A stretch of DNA of 64,000 nucleotides from Litoditis marina (Eukaryota > Nematoda > Chromadorea > Rhabditida > Rhabditidae). The stretch is taken from assembly GCA_964036275.1 (NCBI GenBank), contig OZ038434.1:18341879-18405878 (forward strand), written 5' to 3'. The notes beneath the pieces are model-generated. The model saw nothing but the letters and a program-made list of their open reading frames with translations, made no database searches and had not been told where the DNA came from. The translations under genes and the position numbers were made by a program. Below, in pieces: positions 36,559 through 47,668 of this stretch (the first letter of the stretch is position 1; each line of letters begins with the position of its first letter).

Positions 36559-38504
36559 TCTTACTCTCTGTCTCTCTTATTAGTAACTGTATATGAACCC
36601 TGCCTGTTATAATTTTGTTTGGGGCTAAGCCAAATCCTAAATACATCCCCACACTGTCCATAGCTCTCTCCCTCTCTCTTTCTCTCCCTCTCTCCTTTTC
36701 CCTCTCTCTCTATAAATGTAAATATTAGTATCACATTATCAAACTTTCGCTTACTTATCGAACCTGTTTACCAATATAAAAAAAGGACAATTTATATACA
36801 TTTATACAAACTTATATGGAGCACAATACAACCTGTATAGATTTGGCACATTCCGCATTACATTTAATGGAATTGTATAATAATGTTAAAATTATATATA
36901 TATTTCATCATTTAATGGTCTTCTATGTATGGACTGTAATAAAACTGTCTATAATGTTACAATGAAAAGAAAAGACAAATAGTAATTTGAAGGCGTATTC
37001 CTATAGCAGCTGGTAATAATATCACAGAAAATAGAAACACACAGTAATTCGTGCGTGTCTCAGTTATGAATAACAAAAACACAACTATAGAACACTACAA
37101 AAAGTAATTTTATTATTTCAAGACTGTGTACACTAAAGACTAAACCCAACTTGTATCGTAAGTTTCTGAAATTATACTACAAATATCAGACAGCTAGTTG
37201 ATTCGGGCTACAAGTAGGGTTTCAATATTAGCTAATGGAAAACATGCATATTGATTGAGTTAACTATCTCTAATTAGGTCTACAAAACGTACAATTAGAG
37301 AAGTATTAAGATAGCATAAGACACTAGAACCTCGATAGATATATGTTCAACACACAAATGAGTGAGATTGGGATCAACACAACTTTTGACCTACGCCGAG
37401 AGAGCATGGCTGACGGAGAGGGCATAGAGAAGCAGAGAGCCGTTTTCCTAGTTGACAATTTCGTCTCGAGTCGCCTATCTGCATGCAGAACAGGCGCCAG
37501 TTTCCACCAACATTTTACGCTCGATCTGAAATGAGTTGATGGATAGAATGAATGAATCTTGAATAGATTTGATGTTGAAGCAGGACGATTCTGTGGACCA
37601 GTCCTTTGAACTGCAACTGAAAAGCAGTTTAAAAGGCTGAAGCGTTGCGATTGGACTACAAAAGCGTCCTTCTTTAAACTCATAGTAGATTCAAACTACA
37701 ATGGGGCTAGCTCCCTCGAAAAGCGGGCTCCACCGTTTATACTGTCATTGTCCTATCCCACTGCCTTTGTACTTTGATCACGCTGCTTTTCGGCCGAAAT
37801 TCTCAAACTACAACATGTAGTGAGAGAAACGTACAACAGATAGGTTGCTGCCTATACTTCCTTCACCCCCTTTTAGAGTGGAAGTTATACAGAGAACCAC
37901 CCAGATACGATGTATACTTGTTCTGCTGTGCAAACACGTAGAACAAGTTGAGTATTGCATAACATGATATTAGTCTACCAGCTCAAGACGAAAAGTTGGG
38001 AAAGTGCTTCACGTGAAAACACGTGACATAAAAACAAGGACATTGTGCTTATAGTCTATTCGAACTACTACTATTACCACCCGACCGACTGAAAATCAAT
38101 AAAAATCAATCGATACCTCTATACAACACGCGGAATGGGACGCGTGGCCGCAGCCGAACAATCTCAGTTCGCTCACTCGACCAGATGACGTCACGAGCAG
38201 TTTCTCTCTGGAATCAGACAGTATCATCTATTTCTCTCTCTCTGTGATTCCCTCTCTCTTTCCCCCTTTCTCTCTAGAATACGTGGAAGTCAAATATAAA
38301 AAGTTTCCGGAGCTCAGGCGAAACATGTCTCGTATAGTGTGCGTAGAGTAGAGATGAATGCTCGAGTCATGGCAAAGTTGAATAATCATTAGAATAAAAA
38401 TGAGCCCACATTGCTAGTATTTTCACTCTGAATGTCTGAACTAGTGAATAGTATACATGGATAGGCAAACCGAGTTTCTAACATCATTCGATCATTTGAC
38501 CTAC
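36439..38504. other. Unique DNA downstream of the VPS41 3' half
   Basis: There is a (CT)n tract at about 36515-36560 and CT-rich DNA to 36710. No exon completing the VPS41 RING domain could be found on the minus strand, although the donor at 38504 requires one. Open frames on both strands at 37324-37683 have no recognisable features. Minus-strand TTTCAG followed by a CSAC-containing frame near 37500-37530 is a weak candidate only. Confidence 0.5.
38010..38303 (+). promoter_or_regulatory. Possible promoter: two E-boxes, CRE, TATA
   Basis: Two CACGTG E-boxes lie exactly 10 bp apart (38010-38015 and 38020-38025). They are followed by a consensus cyclic-AMP response element TGACGTCA (38186-38193) and TATAAAAAG (38295-38303). 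The order suits transcription on the plus strand from about 38325, but no plus-strand coding exon follows. This could be an antisense or divergent promoter near VPS41, or chance clustering. Confidence 0.3.
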
Positions 38505-40541
38505 CCGCAAACAGCACATTTGGTGCGTATTCCTATTGGCGCGGTTCGCTGTTGCGCGTCGAGGAAGTTGGTGAGGAGGACGCGAGAGTCGGCGTGCGTC
38601 GCCGCGCGACAGCCGCGCATCAAATCGACGCGCGCCGCGCAATCGCGCAGCACTTGCGCCAACGCGTCGCGCAGACCCGGAATCGACATGCACACCGGGA
38701 TCTGGAAACGAGACTGGTATAAATGTTCATTCAGAGGAGACAGCCGAAAAGTTCATTTATCTAGTTTTAAAATCTCATTGTTTTAGAAGACCAAACTACC
38801 ACTGAGCACGAGTACTATCAACTCAACTTTCAAGGTTTGCATCTGATTGGAGTAGTACTCGATACAAATAACCGGCAAACGAGTAACGTAGAACTGTATT
38901 ACAAAGACTAGTTACCGAACTATTTGGCAACCAACAAAATTTCTCAGTTAAATATGACAAACCCCCATAATAATCGGGGGGGGGGGGCATAAGTATAACC
39001 TTCCGTCTTCTCAGTCAAACGGACCTTCTGAATGACGGTCAACGGGTCGACACTGCTCCCCGCGTGTCTCAGCAGTTGTGATATGTGTTCCGGGGACTCG
39101 ACCACTTTGGTGATCAAATGAGTCCAAAGATCAGGGTCCTCGTGCTCTGAACACAAGCAGAAGGTCAGACTTCCATCAGAGAGAAAGATCAAAAATCGAA
39201 AATCAATCTTTTCAGTGTAAATCAGTGGTGCACAAATTATTTCAGTGAAAAACATACTTGACCGATCTGTGTTTTCAATGAATCGGTTAACTGTATAGCA
39301 AAAACCATAAAAATTCATCTCTCAGAACCACCATTATATGTCAAAGAGACATTTATCAGAAACATTGTACTTATTCTCACAAACAATGAGAAACTACATT
39401 AGCAACTGTCCAGCCACCTTTACAATAGTCGATGGCCTTGTCCAGTCTATTGTATCTCTCCACCATCAGATTCAGAGCCTCTGAATGATTTCCACTTTTC
39501 CCGAGTAGTAAAATTCTCTGAAAAAGTGTAAATTGGTTTAGAACGAGAAAATAAGGAAGAGCTCAGTTGACTAGGAGGAATCATTGCCGCCCGGAAATGG
39601 CAGCTAACATAAGAGGTGTCAGAGCAATTATGCATTTTATCACTGCCCCGGGCGGGAATCGAACCCGGGCCATCCGCGCGCCACGAAACACACAGGCCCG
39701 CGGACACGGCGACCACACGGCTGGAAGCAATGAACAGCTCATATCTACACAATTTGGACGGTCGGCCTTGTCGCGCAAAAGCTAAAGCGCTGTAAATGTA
39801 TAAATTTGTCAAAATATTATTCTACAACTATCAATTTCACGTTAAAACCAACTTCTAAAGCTACTATCAACGTGAAAACTACAGCGAGATCAAACTACAA
39901 CCCACAACCCACCTCCTACCCTCTATTGTCAAGTATTGTGAAGTATAGTGTGCGCGTAACAGGGCAAACGTACCCTTTTCTTTTCAACTTTTCTCTCCAT
40001 TAACCCTTTTGGAGTGCCACATATTATGTGGAAAGTCACGTGTTCAATCGCGAATAAATTCAATTCAATTATATTCTAACTATCACCCACTGGATCAAAC
40101 TACAGACCTCCTCCACATATTTTTTTCTCGGTACAGATATCGAGTGCCCTCATAATATGGTAGTTCTCGTTCTTCCTCAGAAACGGAATGAGCCTCTTCC
40201 TGTCGTATTCTGCATAGAGACGAACTGCCTGATCGGCAAACTCCGCCCCCTCATTCTTGTTCAAAAGACGGGTCAAATAGGCCATCTGAAATGGAGGAAG
40301 AGCTGTTAGTCATCGGAATAGGAAGAGACTGCTGCTATCTCTCTCTCTCTATGTTTCTCTCTCCACCCCTCTCAGTATCTCTCTTCTAGATAGTTAAAAG
40401 CGGTATACCTACCTGTAACTTTGGCTGCATGGCTATCTTGGTCATAACCAGTGCTGCCGGAACACTGTCTTCATTATCCAATAGAAGTCGCAACGCGAGA
40501 TCAGTATTGATTTCCATCAATTCCGAAATTCGATCTTTGAC
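38505..40541 (-). CDS. VPS41: VPS41 3' half (HOPS subunit), 5 exons
   Basis: VPS41 is a subunit of HOPS, which tethers late endosomes and vacuole/lysosome. Exons read on the minus strand with matching phases: 40541-40413 (VKDRISELMEINTDLAL), 40285-40104 (AVRLYAEYDRKRLIPFLRK), 39515-39418 (ILLLGKSGNHSEALNLM), 39146-39025 (EDPDLWTHLITKV ... SSVDPLTVIQK) and 38701-38505 (MSIPGLRDALAQVL ... IRTKCAVCG). These follow the order and motifs of the VPS41 alpha-solenoid and CHCR region (compare the family motifs SLYAEYDR, GELWEDL, HVDP and IPxLRD). CAVC is the first Cys pair of the C-terminal RING. The rest of the RING is not found. The exon-8/9 join assumes acceptor CAGAG at 39516-39520. No frame damage is seen. 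The partner half is on the opposite strand at 47669-49684. Confidence 0.9.
39646..39722 (-). mobile_element. tRNA-like SINE head or tRNA pseudogene
   Basis: On the minus strand there is an A-box-like TGTGGTCGCCG (plus 39707-39717) and a perfect B box GGTTCGATTCC (plus 39655-39665), spaced as in a tRNA. The arms do not form a full cloverleaf (the putative anticodon arm is GC-rich and mispaired), so this is a tRNA-derived SINE remnant or pseudogene. It lies in a VPS41 intron. It differs from the array SINE. Confidence 0.55.
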
Positions 40542-40768
40542 CTGCAAATATTGTTACTATTAGTTATTAGTCAATGCACTCCAACGTCGAACTTGTTAAA
40601 CACCCCTACACTGGCTAATAGCTGCAATTTGCCCATTTGCGTGATTATAGAAATTGCTTCAAATAACTTTAGTCATTTTTGGCTCAACATGTTAAATTAC
40701 ACTTACGACCCCTATCAAGACCATATATGTGAAAGAAAAACTTGCGAAACGCGATCGCAAAAGATATT

Positions 40769-40840
40769 TGGAGGTATGGGGAATTGAACCCCAGACTTCT
40801 CGCATGCGAAGCGAGCGCTCTACCCCTGAGCTATACCCCC
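40769..40840 (-). tRNA. tRNA-Ala (anticodon CGC)
   Basis: A complete 72-nt cloverleaf without intron or encoded CCA. The acceptor stem GGGGGTA pairs with TACCTCC and includes the G3-U70 wobble that identifies alanine tRNAs. The anticodon arm is CTCGC-TTCGCAT-GCGAG with anticodon CGC. The T arm has GGTTCAATTCC. A TTTT Pol III stop lies 6 bases downstream (plus 40759-40762). It sits in the VPS41 intron before the exon at 40541, on the same strand as those exons. Confidence 0.95.
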
Positions 40841-41167
40841 GCCGACTGATTTCACAAACAACGTGGGGCCATTGCCGCGCTATATCGATCTGTTGCACAC
40901 AGACACACTCTCTTTCTCTAAAGAAATGCTAGCAAAGGTTGACTTTATCATAAGGGGCACAACAATTACAAACAATTTTCCACATTTCCCGTTACTGAAC
41001 ATTCGTTTATCAGTGTGTTTCCTACATTTCAAAAACCAAACAAAGTGTATACCGTTCTTTATTGAGAAAGTTCCAAATCCTGCCAAGGCTTTCAGTTGAG
41101 AAACTAATTTTCGTTCAATTCTAACGAAAACCATCAGTGAAGAGCCAAACTAACCAGCTCGAACAGT

Positions 41168-41199
41168 CATTCCGTTTGTTTCTCATTCCGTTTGTTTCT
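41168..41199 (+). repeat. 16-bp tandem repeat at LINE 5' end
   Basis: CATTCCGTTTGTTTCT occurs twice in tandem without mismatch, 40 bp before the ORF1 ATG. The ORF1-only element at 21 kb has a similar arrangement (19-bp tandem) at its 5' end. Confidence 0.85.
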
Positions 41200-41238
41200 C
41201 GCGGCGGACGGCTGTAAAAGATACATCTCCTCAGAGCG

Positions 41239-41979
41239 ATGACTAATCCGAAAAGACCCCTATTGGGTTCTCCTACCTCGGGATCCATCTCGTCCAATAT
41301 TCAAGAACAGATGCAGACTAACTATTCGGCTATTATGGAAGAGCTGAAATCAATTCGTTCGGACATTTCTACTATTCAGAAGACTAATCAACAAGGCGGC
41401 GCTCCCAACTGGTATTATGAGAAGATGACTCCCAACATGAAAGGTGCTTCACAGAAGGATACTGATATCCCATCTCTTGCTTTCGCCAGTTATATCATAA
41501 AAGAGGCTGGAAAGGCACCAGAGAAGAGCTACAACGCAGTTATCGAAATACTCCCGGACGTCCCACAAAGAAAAAATGATCAGCACGAAACTCTTGAACA
41601 AGATGGATTCTTCATTCACTCGGTGTGTGACAAGGCTGGAATCAAGAGACCAGTCTCGTTTTGGAGGCAACCTTCGAAAAACGCAAATTCACCTCGTGTG
41701 GTGAAGGTACATTTCGACAGCCCGGCCGCTCGGAACGATTTCATATTCAAGCTCAGAGTGAACATGCCCCATCTACAACAAGGACAACGTGTACCAACTT
41801 GCCGAAGAGACATGACCCAACCCGAGCTAAATCTTCTCTACTCAATCCGGAAGCAGTGCTACTTGGCAAACCAGGAAGTTGGCCTGATGAAATATTATGT
41901 CCGTGATCTCGAAATCGCTGAACTGAAACAACCTCGTGCTCTTATTTCTGCTGCTTCTACATCACAAGGTTCTACGTAG
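41239..41979 (+). CDS. LINE ORF1 protein
   Basis: The protein is 246 residues. A Ser/Pro-rich N-terminus is followed by a coiled-coil segment at about 22-48 (IQEQMQTNYSAIMEELKSI). An RRM-like middle follows at about 95-180 (SYNAVIEILPDV and RVVKVHFDSPAARNDFIFKL). The C-terminal basic block CRRDMTQPELNLLYSIRK plus VRDLEIAEL matches the usual end of ORF1 proteins of this type. It presumably binds the element RNA. It ends with TAG, and the next codons continue in the same frame into ORF2 without another stop. The start is the first ATG of the frame, 15 bp after AAAAGATACATC. Confidence 0.85.
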   Translation: MTNPKRPLLGSPTSGSISSNIQEQMQTNYSAIMEELKSIRSDISTIQKTNQQGGAPNWYYEKMTPNMKGASQKDTDIPSLAFASYIIKEAGKAPEKSYNAVIEILPDVPQRKNDQHETLEQDGFFIHSVCDKAGIKRPVSFWRQPSKNANSPRVVKVHFDSPAARNDFIFKLRVNMPHLQQGQRVPTCRRDMTQPELNLLYSIRKQCYLANQEVGLMKYYVRDLEIAELKQPRALISAASTSQGST

Positions 41980-44848
41980 GTTTTAGCCGGGGAGCTTTCC
42001 CAAAACTCTTCTCATCTATCTCCTAACAACTCTTTCAATTGTTTACTTTCCAATGTGAGATCTATTGCGTCTCTTTCTCGGGCTAAACTTGTTTTTGAAC
42101 ACTGTTCTGCACTCAAAATCGATTTGATACTTCTGACAGAAACTTTCTTGAATGATTCGTGCACCTCACATATACTTGACAATGATAGGTACAATTACTT
42201 GCGTTTTGATCGAAAAATTGATGAAAACAAACGCACAGGTGGTGGTGTTTTACTTCTTTACAATCCACGGTTAAAAATAATTGAAGTATCTCTCAGAATG
42301 GAAATGCATTATGACAACCACCATTGCGACGTACTGTGTTTTGACATATTTGATAATTCGGAAAAATTCCGTTGCTTCCTAGTATACCGACCGCCTGACA
42401 CTAATTTTCTGCAAACCAAACATCTATGTGAACATCTTGAGACATATTTCTTGCCAAACGAAAATAATATCATTTTTGGTGATATAAATTGTCCAAAAAT
42501 AAATTGGATCTCCAATTCTACTCCCAAGGACAGAGCTCAGAAAACATTTCATGAATTTTGTCTTCGTAACTCTCTCAATCAGCTAGTTTCCTTTCCAACA
42601 CACGTATCTCCTGGTGGGACACAAAATATTTTAGATTTAGTGTTAACTCAAAGACATGACCTGATGCAGAATTTCCAGCCCTCTCCTCCTTTAATCAATA
42701 GTGATCATATTTCTGTGACATTTTCGCTACATCTAGGCTATAGCGCGATGACGAAAGAAAACAAAACTGTCACTAAGCGTCTTGATTTCAAAAACACCGA
42801 TTTCGAGATTGTTAATAGAAAACCAGCAAGCATAAATTGGGAAAGACAATTTTCATTCTTTTCGTCTCTGCAAAGCAAATACGATCACTTCTGTAGACTT
42901 ACAAAAGAAATCATACGTGATCATACACCAGTCATGAAGCCCCATAAACAGCAAAATCTTCCTCATGAAATTACGTCACTTCTGAAGAAAAAGAGATTGG
43001 CGTATCGCTATTGGCACTGCTCAGACTATCACAAGAATGTATATAGAGATACTTCTAGATTAATACGAGCCAAACTAGTCACACATAGGCTTAAACTTGA
43101 AAACAACATTCTTGGCGGCAAAAAGTCAGCTTCTTTCTTCAGATACATTAATCGTAGAATGAAAAACCGTCAAATTATACCACCTCTTATATCTAACAAT
43201 TCGCTAGCCTTCTCTGACAAGCAAAAAGCTGATTTGTTCGCTGCTCAGTTTTCTTCTGTTTATGAACCTGATAATACTTTGTGTGCACGTGATAGTGTTC
43301 CTGCACAGAGTAAAGTAGACTGTCCAATGTCATTCGCGCCCTTTCTTGTCTATAAGTACCTCTTGAAACAGCCGTCAAAAACTACTCAGTCTGCGGATTT
43401 TCTCAATCAGCTGATTCTGAAAAAGTGTGCGGTATCACTGGCTCTTCCTCTTTCACTCATTTTTACTGAATCATATAGTTCTTCCATATTGCCAACACAG
43501 TGGAAATTAGCATATGTAGTTCCAGTGTACAAAAAGGGCTCCAGAACTGATCCTAACAACTATAGACCTATCTCAATAACTTCGGCAGTATGTAGAGTTA
43601 TGGAAAAAATGATTGCATTTAAAGTTCGAAAATGTTTCAAAAATAGATTCTCGAAAAACCAATACGGCTTTTTAGAGAATCGATCTTGCAGCCTATCTTT
43701 ACTATCCTCTCTCACCAATTGGAAACGTAGCATAAAGGATAAAAAGTCAGTTGACGTTATATATTTTGATTTCCAAAAGGCTTTTGATAAAGTATCTCAT
43801 GAGAAACTTGTATTCAAACTGCAAAACTTCGGTTTCGATACCAATTTGGTCAACTGGTTCAGAGAATTTTTGACTGAGAGAGTGTCACAAGTAAAGACTA
43901 ACAACTGCTTTTCACAAAATCAGTTCAAAGTCTCTTCTGGCGTACTACAAGGCACTGTAACTGGACCTCTCCTATTTTTGATATACATAAACGATTTACT
44001 ATATTCAATGCCCCAAGAGGTTCACTGCTCATGTTTTGCCGATGATCTAAAAATCTACAGCTCCTGCATCAGTTCTTTGCAAAACGCGGTAGATATTGTT
44101 GAAGCATGGTCAGAAAAATGGCGACTACCACTTGCACCTAATAAGATAAACGTTTTATATCTCGGAAATAACAACCTCAAGGCACATTATACCATTGGTG
44201 GTGTTGCAATTGCTGGAAAACCAGTCATTCGTGATCTAGGAGTCATGGTAGACGATAAACTAACATTTGAATCCCACGTGAACGGTCAAGTTAGCAAAGC
44301 ATCAGCCATCTCTAATAAGATTCTCAGAAATTTCTCATTCAAGACGCCAGAGCAGTATATATCGATGTTCAATATATATGTTGCACCAATTCTCCTGTAT
44401 TGTTCTGAGATTTTTAACCCACCTATCAATAGTCATCTGTCAGTTGTGTTAGAGTCACCATTCAAACGTTTCACAGCTAGAGCATTTCAAAAATGTGGTA
44501 TTTCCTATACCAGCTACAGCGATCGATTGCTACAAGTTGAAAAGCCTTTTTTTTTACCGGAGATTAAAATATGATTTATTGCAGACGTTTAAGCTTCAAT
44601 CGGGTCTATCCCATTTATCAGAAAATCCACTCTCTTTCAGTAGTTTACCAAGGGATAGACTCCGATTGATCATCCGGGATAGGAAAATTCTCAGTGATAC
44701 TAATGGATATTTTTCTAGAGTGGTTCGTAAATGGAACACCATAAGTAAAGACATTGCTGCTTTTCAAAATGTAGATCAATTTAGGGCGTATTTAGATTGT
44801 ATTGATGTTTCGGTTTTATATCCTAATATACCTTTTTCGTTACAGTAA
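41980..44848 (+). CDS. LINE ORF2: endonuclease-reverse transcriptase
   Basis: The frame opens directly after the ORF1 TAG. Numbering from the GTG at 42055, the APE endonuclease shows SNVRS just before residue 1 to residue 3, TET (28-30), YRPPD (111-115), GDIN (142-145) and SDH (216-218). The reverse transcriptase shows VVPVYKKGSRTDPNNYRPIS, QYGFLENRSC, YFDFQKAFDKVSH, SSGVLQGTVTGPLLF, and the catalytic FADD (661-664). A C-terminal region ends VRKWNTISKDIAAF and closes with TAA. There is no ATG upstream of the endonuclease core; the first Met is at about residue 82. One extra T in a 9-T run (44547-44555) shifts the frame at PFFLPEIKI. The downstream frame resumes YRRLKYDLLQTFK. The copy is therefore almost intact, and the shift may be a sequencing error. 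Confidence 0.92.
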
Positions 44849-44895
44849 AGTACGCGAGAATCACCTGAACTCCGCACCCGCTCCCCATATCAGAA

Positions 44896-44929
44896 GACGG
44901 GAGGGTTATAACCCCGTCCCTTTGGGGTT
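44896..44929 (+). other. 3' UTR stem-loop of the LINE
   Basis: GACGGG (44896-44901) pairs with CCCGTC (44913-44918) around the palindrome GGTTATAACC. An alternative stem AACCCC/GGGGTT (44910-44915/44924-44929) overlaps it. Such 3' hairpins are commonly the part of the RNA that the element's reverse transcriptase recognises. That role is inferred here. Confidence 0.55.
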
Positions 44930-45010
44930 CTAAGGTTATTCCCGTGGATACTTATGAGATAACATGTGTGATTTTTGTGGAATAAACCTATTATTATTAT
45001 TATTATTATT

Positions 45011-46326
45011 AACCAAAAACACCCCCAAATTGACGTGAATGGAGTTGCGATTTTTGCCCTACGTGAGATTTAGTGTTCAAACTTGGTATTTTTGAACTCC
45101 TCTCATGTGTAGAAACTCAAAAATGTTCATCTTATTAGCATAAGTTGAAACAGTCCTGAAATAATTGAGTGGCGGTGCTAACCAAAAACATCCCCAAATT
45201 GACGTCAATGGAGTTGCGATTTTCGCCCTACGTGAGATTTAGTATTCAAACTTGGTATTTTTGAACTCCTCTCATGTGTAGAAACTTAAAAATGTTCATC
45301 TTATTTGCATAAGTTGAAACAGTCCCGAAATAATTGAGTGGCCGTGCTAACCAAAAACACCCCCAAGTTGACGTGAATGGAGTTGCGATTTTCGCTCTAC
45401 GTGAGATTTAGTATTCAAACTTGGTATTTTTGAACTCCTCTCAAGTGTAGAAACTTAAAAATGTTCTTCTTATTTGTATAAGTTGAAACAGCCCCGAAAT
45501 AATTGAGTGGCGGTGCTAACCAAAAACACCTCCAAGTTGACGTGAATGGAGTTGCGATTTTCGCCCTACGTGAGATTTAGTATTCAAACTTGGTATTTTT
45601 GAACTCCTCTCATGTGTAGAAACTTAAAAATGTTCATCTTATTTGCATAAGTTGAAACAGTCCCGAAATAATTGAGTGGCGGTGCTAACCAAAAACACCC
45701 CCAAGTTGACGTGAATGGAGTTGCGATTTTCGCCCTACGTGAGATTTAGTATTCAAACTTGGTATTTTTGAACTCCTCTCATGTGTAGAAACTTTAAAAT
45801 GTTCATCTTATTTGTATAAGTTGAAACAGTCCCGAAATAATTGAGTGGCCGTGCTAACCAAAAACACCCCCAAGTTGACGTGAATGGAGTTGCGATTTTC
45901 GCCCTACGTGGGATTTAGTGTTCAAACTTGGTATTTTTGAACTTCTCTCATGTGTAGAAACTCAAAAATGTTCATCTTATTAGCATAAGTTGAAACAGTC
46001 CCGAAATAATTGAGTGGCGGTGCTAACCAAAAGCACCCCCAAGTTGACGTGAATGGAGTTGCGATTTTCGCCCTACGTGAGATTTAGTGTTCAAACTTGG
46101 TATTTTTGAACTTCTCTCATGTGTAGAAACTCAAAAATGTTCATCTTATTAGCATAAGTTGAAACAGTCCCGAAATAATTGAGTGGCGGTGCTAACCAAA
46201 AACACCCCCAAATTGACGTGAATGGAGTTGCGATTTTTGCCCTACGTGAGATTTAGTGTTCAAACTTGGTATTTTTGAACTCCCCTCATGTGTAGAAACT
46301 CAAAAATGTTCATCTTATTAGCATAA
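45011..46326 (+). repeat. 169-bp satellite, short forward block
   Basis: About 7.8 monomers of the same satellite in the same orientation as the 14.6-36.4 kb array. It starts exactly at AACCAAAAAC, the LINE target position, and ends at GCATAAG before unique DNA. Confidence 0.97.
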
Positions 46327-46424
46327 GGGTATTATGTCCGGTTCCAGAGTTACGCAGGTTCATTTCAATTATTTTCGCTTGGGTATTATGTCCGGTTCCA
46401 GAGTTACGCAGGTTCATTTCAATG
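46327..46424. repeat. 54-bp direct duplication at satellite edge
   Basis: The sequence beginning GGGTATTATGTCCGGTTCC occurs at 46327 and again at 46381 (54-bp period, second copy 44 bp). It contains ATGTCCGGTTCC...CGCAG|GTTCAT, which could be a short coding start and a donor (MSGSRVTQ), but nothing supports expression. Confidence 0.8.
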
Positions 46425-47275
46425 AACTGGCATTGAAACATTTCACCTATACTTTATTGTATTTTACGTCTTGCAAAATGACTCGAAAGCATACCCCAGT
46501 AAGTGGTCCGAGTAGACCAAAAAGTCGATAAATGGGCTACTTTTCTGCCAAAACCGAGACATTTATCCATTTCTGAAGCAAAATCAATAACTGTCATGCA
46601 TTTATTTCGAAAAACGAATTTGTTTTTGTCATTGAGTCGAATATTACTGGTGTATGCTTAGAAGATTATTACCATCCTATTCGTTCAACTGTCTGTTGCG
46701 TGTAACTTGTCTTTCATGCTTTGATTATTCATCACAAATCTCTCAATTTCACAACTCAGTTATTGTACAAATTGTTATACACATGTTGGCGTTTTTTTGC
46801 GAATTCTGAACTGTACATAATGTTGTTCTGTGAAACATAATGTATTTTGTCCGATTGCTTTTCGATGCAAAAACGATGAAATACACACACAAGTAATGAA
46901 TTTACATTTTACCATGTTTCTTCTGCATTTTCGATGCTCAGCCCACAATTTACACACGAACAAATGAAATCTGCATTTTTGAAATATTTGGTGTAGCATT
47001 CTCTCTCGCACCTTCTTATATATCATCGTAAAAGGTCACAGTATGTAGAGAATTGTGTGAAATGGAAAAACATTAATACCTCCTACATTTATGATAATTG
47101 TAGGTTGAAATAGTCAACTAGTGAACAACTTCATGCAAAAAGTCACCATAAGCTCGTCAATAGTTGAAATGAGTTTGCTTGCAGTTGTACTCTATGTCGG
47201 TTTCTAGCTATCATATCATCATCTACCTTTCACAGAGTTCAACTATCTTGCGCCCAGCTCTTCTCCTTTCTTTTA
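46425..47275. other. Unique DNA, no gene recognised
   Basis: AT-rich sequence upstream of the first detectable VPS41 exon. No WD40/beta-propeller exons of VPS41 were found here. Open frames are short and unremarkable on both strands. Confidence 0.5.
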
Positions 47276-47412
47276 TCGATTGATTGTTTGTAGTTTGGTC
47301 GCCCGACCCTCCTCCCAGATTATCGATTGATTGTTTGTAGTCTGGTCGCCCGACCCTCCTCCCAGATTATCGATTGATTGTTTGTAGTCTGGTCGCCCGA
47401 CCCTCCTCCCAG
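47276..47412. repeat. 47-bp minisatellite, about 3 copies
   Basis: A unit beginning TCGATTGATTGTTTGTAGT and containing GGTCGCCCGACC (a 12-bp palindrome) is repeated almost three times, in the intron upstream of the exon at 47669. A long CT-rich tract (about 47500-47640) follows and serves as the polypyrimidine tract. Confidence 0.85.
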
Positions 47413-47668
47413 CCCTGCCAGTTTCATATGGCCGGTCTTCCCTCGTGCCAGTCGTAATTCCTACTAGGCCCAAGCGATTTGGTGGTGGCGAGCTCTTAGT
47501 TCTCTCTGTTTGTATCTCTCTTCTCTTTCTATACTTCTCTCACCTATTTTCTCTCTTTAAAATTCTCTCTTCTATTTCCTCTCTTTCTTCCTTCTCCTTT
47601 CTCCCTCTATCTCTCTTTCTCTCTTTCTCTCTCTTTCTGTCTTCAAACTTCTTCCGCTTCTATTCCAG

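Larger units (their letters stand above)
41156..45010 (+). mobile_element. Near-complete non-LTR retrotransposon (LINE)
   Basis: About 3.85 kb with ORF1 (41239-41979), an EN-RT ORF2 (to 44848), a 3' UTR of about 160 bp with a hairpin, and a terminal ATT microsatellite (about 44990-45010) after GGAATAAACCT. The left flank ends CTAACC in unique VPS41 intron DNA. The right flank begins AACCAAAAAC, the first bases of a satellite block, giving a possible AACC(A) target duplication. The 5' end has a perfect 16-bp tandem repeat (41168-41199). The apurinic-type endonuclease and microsatellite tail put it among APE-type LINEs (CR1/L2/Jockey/I superclade); the exact clade is not resolved. Confidence 0.9.

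Noticed and set aside
37324..37683. 119-codon minus-strand frame as the missing VPS41 RING exon
   Set aside because: It has no CxH...HxxC or second CxxC pattern in order and no acceptor in the needed phase.
38457..38786. 109-codon plus-strand frame and two alternative frames
   Set aside because: They are shadows of the GC-rich VPS41 exon at 38505-38701 on the minus strand, whose frame matches the family.
46775..47026. 83-codon minus-strand frame
   Set aside because: It has no family resemblance and no splice or start support. Its length is as expected by chance in AT-rich DNA.
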